Positions 34,990-48,306 of a stretch of DNA of 64,000 nucleotides are shown here, one piece after another (the first letter of the stretch is position 1; every line of letters begins with the position of its first letter). Source of the DNA: Pisaster brevispinus. Lineage: Eukaryota > Echinodermata > Asteroidea > Forcipulatida > Asteriidae. The position numbers and the translations under genes were made by a program. Under the pieces are notes generated by a model. That model had not been told where the DNA came from and searched no databases. It saw only the letters and a program-made list of their open reading frames with translations. The stretch is from assembly GCA_023634235.1 (NCBI GenBank), contig JAMKCF010000008.1, positions 22,500,500 to 22,564,499 on the forward strand. The letters run 5' to 3'.

Positions 34990-36499
34990 GTTGGAATCTA
35001 TAACTCCAGGTGTTACCAAAAGATGGAAATGCCACCCTTTCAATGTACCTCCTAAGATCTGGATCCCAGTTTCAGACTTTTTTTGTCAGCATTGACTCTC
35101 ACCCCTGATTTATACTTTATTATATTTTGGGTAGTTTTTTTGTTTACACTCGCATGTTTACCAAAATTCCTCAAAATATATTTCATTCCATAGTTTTAAC
35201 TTCTGATAATTTACTTTGTTTTAGTTGCTCATAATTATGCTCCTGGTTTAATGTGTGTGGAGGGATTGATCTTCATTGAGTTAATGTTTCTGTTTCTATT
35301 TTACATTCCTCAAAGTGTACATTATAGCATGAATGATGTCATTCCCACTCGTCTTGGAAGTGGTTTCGTGCACATGATTGCAGTTATATGCGTATTTTTA
35401 GTTAAAGGGGCTCACCTGTTCCTGTGTTTTTTATCATCATTTTTAATGGTTGCAGCTGGTCATCTTTCTAATGTTAGCTAAATATTATTTTTTATGTGTT
35501 TATTGTAGAATCTTAACTGTAGGATATTTTACAACATAACCTTTCGCGAAAGCGGACCAATCAGGTGCCGATTTAGGCTCCATTGATGCATGCCACTCAT
35601 GTACTGTACACCATGGCTGTCAACTGGCTGTGTGTGTGTCACGGCCGGCCGATTGGTTTAAGGTGATCGCAATGCAGCGGTTTTGCGTGTCAGCAAGCTT
35701 CCCAACACGGCTACTCGTTTGAGTGAGGCCTGGCGGAAGAAAGTCTGTGTCGAAGGAAACTTGTATCAGTGTTCCGAGCTGGGATCGAAGTTGCGTTCGT
35801 CCAGGATTTTTCAATTTTTGACAGGGCGGTTAATTATTATGGCAGGGCGGCCAATTCTTTGGCAGGGCGGCCTGAAATTTAAGGAGGGCGGCCCACCCTC
35901 CCAAGACCCGTCGGGTGGTCTAGGAAGTGGCCCGCGTGTTTCCACATGGACCATCAGTTCAGGGAGTAATGCGCCGGCCAATCACTTAAAAAAAGGAAAT
36001 AGGCCCACTTGACTGCAGATCATTCTTATTAACGATTTCAATAACGATCGATGGTGTTAACTTCAATAGATTTTGTCTTCATTGCAATGCAACTCACACT
36101 TTGTGGCGATGTACAATGACTGATGTACCGCCCGCCAGTCACTGTACATCTCCACAAAGGACCGCAAACACGCACGGCTCCTCTGTGTAAGCAGTCGCCA
36201 CTGCGGCTTATACGCTGGGCGGCTTATACACTGAAACTGACAGTTGTTTTGACAATTTCTGGGTATTGCGGCTTATACACCGGGCAGCTAATATGCCGAA
36301 GATTACGGTAATATACAAATTGAAGTTCAAATGTTAACTTTTGAGTCTGATAAATATCTTTCAATTCTGTTGAGTGAGGAAACACTCTCGCCCATAATAC
36401 AAATGAGATAAATCTTCTCTAATATGCAAATATTTTGATGCGATTCTATTTTAAATGAGTCATGTTTTTGCACAGTCACGCTAAACTCTATACAGTTAG
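34990..36499. other. No gene recognised
   Basis: Contains the relative of the 33-kb linker (35417-35513) and, at 36200-36310, a GCGGCTTATACACCGGGC...GATTACGGTA stretch resembling a DNA-transposon end. I see no convincing exon. Confidence 0.4.
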
Positions 36500-36985
36500 A
36501 TATATCAAAAAATCAAAGAAGAATGACAGAGGACCGGTTGCTTTTTGACTCGATGCCTCTTTTGCAGGTTACCATACTTGAGTGCGTAGAATGGATCGGC
36601 CTCGGACCTAATTAAAATTTTAACTATGGCTAATTTATCCAGTCTCCATGAGTAATCTTTTTCCAGTAGTCTGTTCAGTATCATTTGAAACCATAATTCT
36701 GCCAAATTTTTGACCCAATCTTGAAATTTTGACCATGACAGCATGGTCGATTTTGTTGGTTTTTCAGACCAAAAAATAAAACTCACAAATTTCTCAATAT
36801 ATCTCAAACTATTGCTAATTTACCCAGTCCGCTCAAGTCTTTAGTAGTCTGTTCTGTATCATTTGAAACCATAAAATTGCCAAAAAATTATGAAATTTTG
36901 ACACTGCATGGTTGATTTTATTGGTTTTTCAGACCAAAAAATAAAACTCACAAATTTCTCAATATATCTCAAACATCTGCACCTT
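36500..36985 (-). repeat. Inverted fragments of the 187-bp satellite
   Basis: Two to three diverged units of the 40-49 kb satellite in opposite orientation: GTTTTTCAGACCAAAAAATA, ATCATTTGAAACCATAA and AAATTTTGACCATG all recur. They lie 3.2 kb left of the main array. Confidence 0.8.
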
Positions 36986-37059
36986 TACCCAGTGTGCAGA
37001 AAAAGATCAAAATGAGAAAAGACCATACACTATTAAATAGAAAGATGTTAAATTTTAAC

Positions 37060-37312
37060 ATCTTTTTATTTAAAGAAGCACTAAGAAAAGATTTACCTCA
37101 TTCGTATCTGTGAGTATACTCATCAAAATTGAAAGATATTCACCCGACTCAAAGTCAACCTTTCTTTTTACATTTATAAGTCTCCATTATGAGGTATTAT
37201 TGTTCAATTTCAAAACACTAGACCACACTGGACTTGTCTGGTCATTAGTTTACTGGCCGGCTCAAATATCACTGGTCTCGGGCCAGCGGCCCACTGTAAA
37301 TTTTGAATTTAG
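37060..37312 (+). mobile_element. Diverged CAGGGCTCGAA-family MITE, partial
   Basis: Shares GACTTGTCTGGTCATTAGTT and CACTGGTCTCGGGCCAGCGG with the right half of the 1489 element. Its left half seems to have been split by the inverted satellite fragments at 36500-36985. Confidence 0.5.
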
Positions 37313-37679
37313 GTTCTGTCGTAGTTTGTCAATTGTTATTTAAGTACTGATATTCCACCACATGCGAAATTCCAAACCAACTACAGAAGTACTCATTTTT
37401 AACAATGATGGATCTCAACACTGTAATATGGCAGCTCATCAAATGGTGCGATGAGTGGCTGGAGCGATAGGCCGTCATGTGGCTGACTCTGATCCTTTAT
37501 GTAAAACTTGTACTAAAAATATGTTTGCGTTTAAATATGTAAAAGTATTTTTTGTACTTGTTGTCCCTTTTGTTACTTGTCGGCTGTATTGCTTATGTAA
37601 ACTGCTATTTTTCAAGGCCATTTTAATTTCCTTTGAGGGATAACAAGGTTTGAATCTAATCTATTCTAATCTTTACCTC

Positions 37680-37936
37680 CCCCTGGGTGATTTGGTCTCG
37701 GCCAACATCGTAGATGCCCTGCGGACCAAGTACAGCACCCTCCTGCGAATCCACCGACCACCGACCCCGCAGAGACAGGTCAGAACACCCAGGGGCAGGT
37801 CCTTCTGGCATTGATCAGCGCAGCCTTTGCCAAGGTTGAGGCCAGCATTGCTGAGTTTGTACTCAAGATGGAGCAGTTGGTAGTGCCGACACAGTGGCAG
37901 AAAGTGGACGTGATCCAAGAAGCTAAAGGCTTGCAG
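37680..37936 (+). CDS. Coding-like exon of an unidentified gene
   Basis: The right part (from about 37773, after a GCAG acceptor candidate) is open and protein-like: Q-V-L-L-A-L-I-S-A-A-F-A-K-V-E-A, K-M-E-Q-L-V-V-P-T-Q-W and V-I-Q-E-A-K-G-L-Q, ending at donor CAG/GTAAAG. It looks helical. The left part (37680-37772) has coding character in another frame (D-L-V-S-A-N-I-V-D-A-L-R), so the start is uncertain or frameshifted. I do not recognise the family. It is not a part of CTR9 I know. Confidence 0.5.
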
Positions 37937-39719
37937 GTAAAGATTTGAATGTAAAGAACTTTACTAAAAAGTGGAAGACCCCTTCCTAAAAAGGAGGCCT
38001 GTAACCACGCAATTAAGTCTGTGTGCTTACAGTTACTTTTGTATTAGTGTAACTGTTTTTGAACTGTTTGGTTACCAGAAACAAAATTCAGAGTTTAAAG
38101 AATATTGGTTGATAAAAAAAATGGCTTCTTCATCACAGCAATTTGACGGCGAGCAATTCAGCCCTCCCCTCCCCCCTTCTTCAATAAAAACACACCAACA
38201 AAACAAAAACACACCAACAAAAGAAAAATGTTTAGCTACTCTTGAGCTACGCAGTGGTGTTTTCTTTTCTTTCTTTCTTTCTTTCTAGCCTATTTCACTG
38301 CAGGAGGAAAGCCTCTTCACCAATTCTTTATGTCACTCTATCCTGAGCGTCTGTTGACATGCGATGCCCTTACATGTTTCTAGTTCATCCCTCCATCTTC
38401 TGTTTTTATCCCCCTCTTTTTCAGGTTTGGTTTCTGGAGTCCATTTGGTTGTTTAGCATGTCCAGCTGTTGTCATACCTCCTTGTTTGGTGACCTGCCCC
38501 TCTCCACTTCTTTTATTTAATGGTCTTAATAATATTCTGCACTCTTGATTTCATTCTTAAGTCCTCATTTGTCACCCTGTCTTTCATTGTTACTCCTTTC
38601 ATTATTTTTTCCGTAGCCCTCTCTGTCACCCTTAGTTTTAGTGGTATTTTACAGACAGTCAAATTGACCCAATTCACCAGACATCATAATAATCATCTTG
38701 CTTGTGCCATTTTGGGAGTCCCTGTATGTTTATACAGTGTAGTGTGCATTTAAGGCACACTTACTACAATTTGGACGTGCATTTTGACTCCCAAAATGGT
38801 GAGCATGGCCGACAGTAGCTGCAGGTGACATTGGTGCAAGGGGTCAGTAGAGAATGTTTACAGGGTTCGTCCTTTGTCTCTCATCACATCACACTGCCAA
38901 GAGTTGTTGTCTGGCCTGTAGGCGCCCACTTCTGTGAATTAGCTCTGTTGATAGTTTTTTATTTCAATTCTGCGCAGCCCAGCGTCCTTTTAGTTCAGCA
39001 ACTGAAAGATCACTCCGCTGTGTCAAGTTGTTGACCCAACTGTTTTGAGGGCAACCTGGTCTTCTCCTTGTATGCACTGGAAACCTGCAATCGCTGTAGC
39101 TGAAAGACCAGCACTGCCCATGGCATGACCACACCAGTTTACTGTGCGCTCTGGCCTCTGGTCTAATTGTAAATCATAAGCTTTTTAGAGATATGGTGGA
39201 CACATTACTAGGGCACCATTTGGTTTGGATGGATCTGTCTGCTTACACCCAAACAAAACAGTACACTCGTAAAATGACTGCCATATCTCAAAAGGGCTAA
39301 TGGCACTCCTCTCGATAGATTTTTGTGCTTGCAGCCAAAAGAAATAAGCATTTTACAGTGCACTGTAAGGGCACAAATTTGTGTTAAAGTGACACCATGA
39401 AATCTGTTTCTGAGCATCTTTAAAAGCTGTCGACTCTCCATGACTCTGCAGGAAGTTCCCTGAAAATAAACCAATCTTTCTATGTTGTGATGAACATTTT
39501 TGAAATTCTCCCTAATCATTAAAAAACTTTGTCCCTATTATGTTGAATGTAATTCCAAATATCTCTTTGATTCTTGTACAAAATCTCCCTGATTGCAACA
39601 TGCAAATATTGGCAGCTTCGCGTCTGCAATAAGCTTAAAAGTTGACATTGATGCTCAGCCAGATTGTTGGTTGGAAGCTAGAAAGATTTATATTTTCAAG
39701 AGGTCTTTTTCCCCTTCAG
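37937..39719. other. Intron-like stretch with one dispersed repeat
   Basis: Between two coding-like exons. 38670-38853 (containing CATTTTGGGAGTC and GACTCCCAAAATGG as an inverted pair) is a copy of an element also seen at 53482-53853. Nothing else is supported. Confidence 0.45.
38670..38853 (+). repeat. Dispersed element with inverted CCATTTTGGGAGTC
   Basis: Roughly three-quarters similar by eye to 53482-53853, where a GGGCC MITE has been inserted into it. It includes the shared run CAGTGTAGTGTG and GGTGACATTGGTGCAAGG. Confidence 0.55.
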
Positions 39720-39820
39720 GATGTCAAGATGACAGAGCAGATGTCCAGACAGCTCTCATATCGGAGGCTCAGTTCATCAAACCCATCAAGAAGTTCATGG
39801 CTGGCTTAATCAGGAAGCAG
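39720..39820 (+). CDS. Coding-like exon of the unidentified gene
   Basis: Strong acceptor (T/C tract, TTCAG) and donor CAG/GTAAAA. The frame with coding character gives T-A-L-I-S-E-A-Q-F-I-K-P-I-K-K-F-M-A-G-L-I-R-K-Q. In the phase expected from the 37.8-kb exon it instead reads D-V-K-M-T-E-Q-M-S and later hits TAA, so a one-base shift or a missing exon is likely. Function unknown. Confidence 0.5.
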
Positions 39821-41199
39821 GTAAAAATAAAATCTTTTGTTTTATCTTTCTGTGACAACAGAACAACAATGTTAATTTTGTTCAAGTTGATCTTTAATGG
39901 ATTTGCTCCAATTTACCCCAAATGAACTAGTGTGTCTATACTCATTCCAAATATCACTTCAGTTGTCTTTCCAAGGGGTCCTGAAAGTACTTGTTGCCAG
40001 AACTAAGGGCCTTTGCTTTTGCATCCCCAAATCTTGTGAGAATTGAAAGGGCCCTGTGTTCCAACTTGCGTATTGATTTAATGTGTATGACTTTGGATGG
40101 CATAGGTGGCGTGTGCATGAAGCACTCACCTCTCACCACTGTGACCCTGGTCCGAAGAACAACAAAATATCGACATTACCGGCATGGTCAAAATTCCAAG
40201 ATTTGGGCCAAATTTTTTTTGCAATTTTATGGTTTCAAATGATACAGAACGGACTCCTGAAGACAGTTTACTGGTGCAGACTGGAAAAATACTTCATGGA
40301 ATGAGATGTACCGGGAATTGTGTGAGTTAAGTTTTGGGTCCGAAAAACAAAAATATTGACAATACCGGCGATGGTCAAAATTTCAAGATTGTAAAAATAA
40401 CTCATAGTTTGAGATGTATCAGGAATTTTGTGAGTTTAGTTATGGGTCCGAAAAACAAAAAAATCGACCATGCCGGCATGGTTCAAATTTCTAGATTTGG
40501 GTCGAAATTTTTTTGCCAATTTTATAGTTTCAAATGATACAGACGGACTCCTGAAGACAGTTTACTGGTGCAGACTGGAAAAATACTTCATGGAATGAGA
40601 TGTACCGGGAATTGTGTGAGTTAAGTTTTTATTGACAATACCGGCGATGGTCAAAATTTCAAGATTGTAAAAATAATTCATAGTTTGAGATGTATCAGGA
40701 ATTTTGTGAGTTTAGTTATGGGTCCGAAAAACCAAAAAATCAACCATGCCGGCATGGTTCAAATTTCTAGGTTTGGGTTGAAATTTCTTTGGCAATTTTA
40801 AAGTTTCAAATGATACAGACGGACTCCTGAAGACAGGTTACTGGTGCGGACTGGAAAAATTAATCATAGAATGGGATGTATCGGGAATTTTGTGAGTTTA
40901 GTTATGGGTCCCAAAACCCTAAAAATCATCAAGATTTTTTGTCAAAAATCTTTTGGCAATTTTATGGTTTCAAATGATAGAGCACGGACTCCAGAAGACA
41001 GTTTACTGGTACAGACTGGAAAAATGATGCATAGTTTGTCAGATAATGAAAAAATTTTGAATTTAGTTGTGGGTCAGAAAAACCAAAAAATCAACCATGC
41101 CGGCCTGGTCAAAATTTCAAGATTTTGGGTCAACAATTTGTAATTTTATCGTTTCAAATGATACAGAATAGACTCCTGAAGACAGTTTTCTGGTGCAGA

Positions 41200-42230
41200 C
41201 TGGAAAAATACTTCATGGAATGTGATGTATCGGGAATTGTGTGAGTAAAGTGTTGGGTCCGAAGAACAAAAATATCGACAATACCAACATGGTCAAAATT
41301 TCAAGATTTGGGTTGAAGATTTTTTGGAAATTTTCTGGTTTTAAATGATACAGAATAGACTCCTGAAGACAATTTACTGGTGCAGACTATTAAAATGATG
41401 CATAATTTTTCAGATATTGAGAATTTTGTGAGTTATGGGTCCCAAAACCCTAAAATGCATCAAGATTTTTGGTAAAAAATCTTTTGGCAATTTTATGGTT
41501 TCAAATGATAGAGCACGGACGCCAGAAGACAGTTTACTGGTACAGACTGGAAAAATGATGCATAGTTTGTCAGATAATGAAAAATTTTTGAATTTAGTTG
41601 TGGGTCCGAAAAACCAAAAAATCAACCATGCCGGCCTGGTCAAAATTTCAAGATTTTGGGTCAACAATTTGTAATTTTATCGTTTCAAATGATACAGAAT
41701 AGACTCCTGAAGACAGTTTTCTGGTGCAGACTGAAAAAATACTTCATGGAATGAGATGTATCGGGAATTGTGTGAGTAAAGTGTTGGGTCCGAAGAACAA
41801 AAATATCGACAATACCAACATGGTCAAAATTTCAAGATTTGGGTTGAAGATTTTTTGGCAATTTTCTGGTTTTAAATGATACAGAATAGACTCCTGAAGA
41901 CAATTTACTGGTGCAGACTATTAAAATGATGCATAATTTTTCAGATATTGAGAATTTTGTGAGTTATGGGTCCCAAAACCCTGAAATGCATCAAGATTTT
42001 TGGTCAAAAATCTTTTGGCAATTTTATGGTTTCAAATGATAGAGCACGGACTCCAGAAGACAGTTTACTGGTACAGACTGGAAAAATGATGCATAGTTTG
42101 TCAGATAATGAAAAAATTTTGAATTTAGTTGTGGGTCCGAAAAACCAAAAAATCAACCATGCCGGCCTGGTCAAAATTTCAAGATTTTGGGTCAACAATT
42201 TGTAATTTTATCGTTTCAAATGATACAGAA
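41200..42230 (+). repeat. 531-bp higher-order repeat, 2 copies
   Basis: The block around 41435-41674 recurs at 41966-42205 with very few changes, including the odd GTGAGTTATGGGTCCCAAAACCC variant that lacks the normal GTTTA. Confidence 0.75.
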
Positions 42231-43019
42231 TTGACTCCTGAAGACAGTTTACTGGTGCAGACTGGAAAAATACTTCAAGGAATGAGATGAACCAGGAATT
42301 TTGTGAGTTAAGTTTTGGGTCCGAAGAACAAAAATATTGACAATACCGGCGATGGTCAAAATTTCAAGATTGTAAAAATAATTTTTAGTTTGAGATGTAT
42401 CAGCAATTTTGTAAGTTTAGTTATAGGTCCGAAAAACCAAAAAATCGTCCATGCCGGCATGGTTCAAATTTCTAGATTTGGGTCGAAATTTTTTTGGCAA
42501 TTTTATAGTTTCAAATGATACAGAACGGACTCCTGAAGACAGGTTACTGGTGCAGACTGGAAAAATAAATCATAGAATGGGATGTATCTGGAATTTTGTG
42601 AGTTAAGTTTTGCGTCCGAAAAACAAATAAATCGACCATGCCGGCATGGTCAAAATTTCAAGATTTTGGTTCAAAAAACTTTGGGCAATTATGGTTTCAA
42701 ATGATACAGAACGGACTCCTGAAGACAGGTTACTGGTGCAGACTGGAAAAATAAATCATAGAATGGGATGTATCGAGAATTTTGTGAGTTTAGTTATGGG
42801 TCCGAAAAATCGACCATGCCTGCATGGTCAAAATTTCAAGATTTGGGTCAATTTTTTATGATTTTAAATGATATAGAACAGACTTCTGAAGACAGTTTAC
42901 TGGTTCAGACTGGAAAAATAATTTAAAGTATGAGATGTATCAGGAATTTTGAAAGTTTATAGTTATGGGTCCGAAAAACCAAAAAAAGTGACCATACCGT
43001 CATGGTCAAAATTTCAAGA

Positions 43020-44920
43020 TTTTGGGTCAAAAATCTTTTGGCAGTTTTATGGTTTCAAATGATAGAGCACGGACTCCTGAAGACCGTTTACTGGTGCAAT
43101 CTCAAAAAATGATGCATAGTTTGTCAGATAATGAGAATTTTGTGAGTTTAGTTATGGGTCCGAAAAACCAAAAAATAGACTATGCTGGCATGGTCAAAAT
43201 TTCAAGTTTTTGGGTCAAATTTTGTTTGGCAATTTTATGGTTTAAAATGATAGAGCATAGACTCCAGAAGACAGTTTACTGGTGCAGACTATATAATAGA
43301 TGCATAGTTTGTCAGATATTGAGAAATTTGTGAGTTAGTTATGGGTCCGAAAAACCAAAAAATTGACCATGCCGGCATGGTCGAAATTTGGGTTGACAAT
43401 TTTTTGGCAATTTTGTGGTTTTAAAATGATATAGAACGGACTCCTGAAGACAGTTTACCTGTGCAGACTGGAAAAATAACTCAAAGTATGAGATGTATCA
43501 GGAATTTTGTGAGTTTAGTTATCGGTCCGAAAAACCAAAAAATCGACCATGCCGGCATGGTCACAATTTCAAGATTTTGGGTCAAAAATCTTTTGGCAAT
43601 TTTATGGTTTCAAATGATAGAGCACAGACTCCTGAAGACAGTTTACTGGTGCAGACTATAAAAATGATGCATAGTTTGTTAGATGATGAGAAATTTGTGA
43701 GTTTAGTTATGGGTCTGAAAAACCAAAAAATCGACCATGCTGGCATGGTCAAATTTTCATGATTTGAGGTCAAAATTCTTTGCGAATTTTATGGTTTCAA
43801 ATGATAGAGCATAGACTCCAGAAGACAGTTTACTTGTGGAGACTATAAAAATGATGCATAGTTTGCTAGATGATGAGAAATTTGTGAGTTTAGTTATGGG
43901 TCTGAAAAACCAAAAAACCGACCATGCCGGCATGGTCAAAATTTCAAGATTTGGGTTGACAATTTTTTGGCAATTTTATGGTTTCAAATGATAGAGCACG
44001 GACTCCTGAAGACCGTTTACTGGTGCAATCTCGAAAAATGATGCATAGTTTGTCAGATAATGAGAATTTTGTGAGTTTAGTTATGGGTCCGAAAAACCAA
44101 AAAATCGACCATGCTGGCATGGTCAAAATTTCAAGTTTTTGGGTCAAATTTTGTTTGGCAATTTTATGGTTTAAAATGATAGAGCATAGACTCCAGAAGA
44201 CAGTTTACTGGTGCAGACTATATAATAGATGCATAGTTTGTCAGATATTGAGAAATTTGTGAGTTAGTTATGGGTCCGAAAAACCAAAAAATTGACCATG
44301 CCGGCATGGTCGAAATTTGGGTTGACAATTTTTTGGCAATTTTGTGGTTTTAAAATGATATAGAACGGACTCCTGAAGACAGTTTACCTGTGCAGACTGG
44401 AAAAATAACTCAAAGTATGAGATGTATCAGGACTTTTGTGAGTTTAGTTATGGGTCCGAAAAACCAAAAAATCGACCATGCCAGCATGGTCACAATTTCA
44501 AGATTTTGGGTCAAAAATCTTTTGGCAATTTTATGGTTTCAAATGATAGAGCACAGACTCCTGAAGACAGTTTACTGGTGCAGACTATAAAAATGATGCA
44601 TAGTTTGTTAGATGATGAGAAATTTGTGAGTTTAGTTATGGGTCTGAAAAACAAAAAAATCGACCATGCTGGCATGGTCAAATTTTCATGATTTGAGGTC
44701 AAAATTCTTTGCGAATTTTATGGTTTCAAATGATAGAGCACGGACTCCAGAAGACAGTTTACTGGTGGAGACTATAAAAATGATGCATAGTTTGCTAGAT
44801 GATGAGAAATTTGTGAGTTTAGTTATGGGTCTGAAAAACCAAAAAACCGACCATGCCGGCATGGTCAAAATTTCAAGATTTGGGTTGACAATTTTTTGGC
44901 AATTTTATGGTTTCAAATGA
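43020..44920 (+). repeat. 929-bp higher-order repeat, 2 copies
   Basis: 43461 and 44390, 43493 and 44422, and the unusual ATATAATAGATGC variant (before 43333 and 44262) are all 929 bp apart. That equals about five 187-bp units. Confidence 0.75.
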
Positions 44921-47900
44921 TTGATGACGGACTCCTGAAGACAGTTTACTGGTGCAGACTGGAAAAATAACTCAAAGTATGAGATGTATCAGGATTTTGT
45001 GAGTTTAGTTATCGGTCCGAAAAACCAAAAAATCGACCATGCCGGCATGGTCACAATTTCAAGATTTTGGGTCAAAATTCTTTTGGCAATTTTATGGTTT
45101 CAAATGATAGAGCACGGACTCCTGAAGACAGTTTACTGGTGATGACTGGAAAAAAGATCCATAGTTTGTTAGATATTGAGAATTTTGTGAGTTTAGTTAT
45201 GTGTCCGAAAAACCAAAAAATTGACCATGCCGGCATGGTCAAAATTTCAAGATTTTTTTTCAAATTTTGTTTGGCAATTTTATGGTTTCAAATGATAGAG
45301 CACAGACTCCAGAAGATAGTTTACTGGTGCAGACATAAAAATGATGCATAGTTTGTCAGATGATGAGAATTTTGTGAGTGTAGTTATGGGTCCGAAAAAC
45401 CCAAAAATAGACCATGCTGGCATGGTCAAAATTTCAAGATTTTGGGTCAAAAATCTTTTGGCAATTTTATGGTTTCAAATGATAGAGCACGGACTCCTGA
45501 AGACCGTTTACTGGTGCAATCTGGAAAAATGATGCATAGTTTGTCAGATAATGAGAATTTTATGAGTTTAGTTATGGGTCCGAAAAACCAAAAAATCGAC
45601 CATGCCGGCATGGTCAAAATTTCAAGATTTTGGGTCAAAAATCTTTTGGCAGTTTTATGGTTTCAAATGATAGAGCACTGACTCCTGAAGACCGTTTACT
45701 GGTGCAATCTCGAAAAATGATGCATAGTTTGTCAGATAAGAAGAATTTTGTGAGTTTAGTTATGGGTCCAAAAAACCAAAAAATTGACCATGCCGGCATG
45801 GTCAAACTTTCATGATTTGAGATCAAAATTCTTTGCCAATTTTATGGTTTCAAATGATAGAGCACGGACTCCAGAAGACAATTTACTGGTGCAGACTATA
45901 AAAATGATGAATAGTTTGTCAGATATTGAGAATTTTGTGAGTTTAGTTATGGGTCCGAAAAACCAAAAAACCGACCATGCTGGCATGGTCAAAATTTCAA
46001 GATTTGGGTTGACAATTTTTTGGCAATTTTATTGTTTCAAATGATTGATCACGGACTCCTGAAGACAGTTTACTGGTGCAGACTGGAAAAATAACTCAAA
46101 GTATGAGATGTATCAGGAATTTTGTGAGTTTAGTTATGGGTCCGAAAAACCAAAAAATCGACCATGCCGGCATGGTCACAATTTCAAGATTTTGGGTCAA
46201 AAATCTTTTGGCAATTTTATGGTTTCAAGTGATAGAGCACGGACTCCTGAAGACCGTTTACTGTTGCAATCTGGAAAAATGATGCATAGTCTGTCAGATA
46301 ATGAGAATTTTGTGAGTTTAGTTATGGGTCCGAAAAACCAAAAAATCGACCATGCCGGCATGGTCAAAATTTCAAGTTTTTGGGTCAAATTTTGTTTGGC
46401 AATTTTATGGTTTAAAATGATAGAGCATAGACTCCAGAAGACAGTTTACTGGTGCAGACTATATAATAGATGCATAGTTTGTCAGATATTGAGAAATTTG
46501 TGAGTTAGTTATGGGTCCGAAAAACCAAAAAATTGACCATGCCGGCATGGTCGAAATTTGGGTTGACAATTTTTTGGCAATTTTGTGGTTTTAAAATGAT
46601 ATAGAACGGACTCCTGAAGACAGTTTACCTGTGCAGACTGGAAAAATAACTCAAAGTATGAGATGTATCAGGAATTTTGTGAGTTTAGTTATGGGTCCGA
46701 AAAACCAAAAAATCGACCATGCCAGCATGGTCACAATTTCAAGATTTTGGGTCAAAAATCTTTTGGCAATTTTATGGTTTCAAATGATAGAGCACAGACT
46801 CCTGAAGACAGTTTACTGGTGCAGACTATAAAAATGATGCATAGTTTGTTAGATGATGAGAAATTTGTGAGTTTAGTTATGGGTCTGAAAAACAAAAAAA
46901 TCGACCATGCTGGCATGGTCAAATTTTCATGATTTGAGGTCAAAATTCTTTGCGAATTTTATGGTTTCAAATGATAGAGCACGGACTCCAGAAGACAGTT
47001 TACTGGTGGAGACTATAAAAATGATGCATAGTTTGCTAGATGATGAGAAATTTGTGAGTTTAGTTATGGGTCTGAAAAACAAAAAAACCGACCATGCCGG
47101 CATGGTCAAAATTTCAAGATTTGGGTTGACAATTTTTTGGCAAATTTTATGGTTTCAAATGATTAATCACGGACTCCTGAAGACAGTTTACTGGTGCAGA
47201 CTGGAAAAATAACTCAAAGTATGAGATGTATCAGGATTTTGTGAGTTTAGTTATCGGTCCGAAAAACCAAAAAATCGACCATGCCGGCATGGTCACAATT
47301 TCAAGATTTTGGGTCAAAATTCTTTTGGCAATTTTATGGTTTCAAATGATAGAGCACGGACTCCTGAAGACAGTTTACTGGTGATGACTGGAAAAAAGAT
47401 CCATAGTTTGTTAGATATTGAGAATTTTGTGAGTTTAGTTATGTGTCCGAAAAACCAAAAAATTGACCATGCCGGCATGGTCAAAATTTCAAGATTTTTT
47501 GTCAAATTTTGTTTGGCAATTTTATGGTTTCAAATGATAGAGCACAGACTCCAGAAGATAGTTTACTGGTGCAGACATAAAAATGATGCATAGTTTGTCA
47601 GATGATGAGAATTTTGTGAGTGTAGTTATGGGTCCGAAAAACCCAAAAATAGACCATGCTGGCATGGTCAAAATTTCAAGATTTTGGGTCAAAAATCTTT
47701 TGGCAATTTTATGGTTTCAAATGATAGAGCACGGACTCCTGAAGACCGTTTACTGGTGCAATCTGGAAAATGATGCATAGTTTGTCAGATAATGAGAATT
47801 TTATGAGTTTAGTTATGGGTCCGAAAAACCAAAACATCGACCATGCCGGCATGGTCAAAATTTCAAGATTTTGGGTCAAAAATCTTTTGGCAGTTTTATG

Positions 47901-48306
47901 GTTTCAAATGATAGAGCACTGACTCCTGAAGACTGTTTACTGGTGCAATCTCGAAAAATGATGCATAGTTTGTCAGATAAGAAGAATTTTGTGAGTTTAG
48001 TTATGGGTCCAAAAAAACAAAAAATTGACCATGCCGGCATGGTCAAACTTTCATGATTTGAGATCAAAATTCTTTGCCAATTTTATGGTTTCAAATGATA
48101 GAGCACGGACTCCAGAAGACAATTTACTGGTGCAGACTATAAAAATGATGAATAGTTTGTCAGATATTGAGAATTTTGTGAGTTTAGTTATGGGTCCGAA
48201 AAACCAAAAAACCGACCATGCTGGCATGGTCAAAATTTCAAGATTTGGGTTGACAATTTTTTGGCAATTTTATTGTTTCAAATGATTGATCACGGACTCC
48301 TGAAGA
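44060..48306 (+). repeat. 2,241-bp higher-order repeat, 2 copies
   Basis: Landmarks at 44390, 44511, 45067 and 45784 recur at 46631, 46752, 47309 and 48025 (offset 2,241-2,242). The copies diverge after about 46065/48306. Each block is about 12 basic units. Confidence 0.8.
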
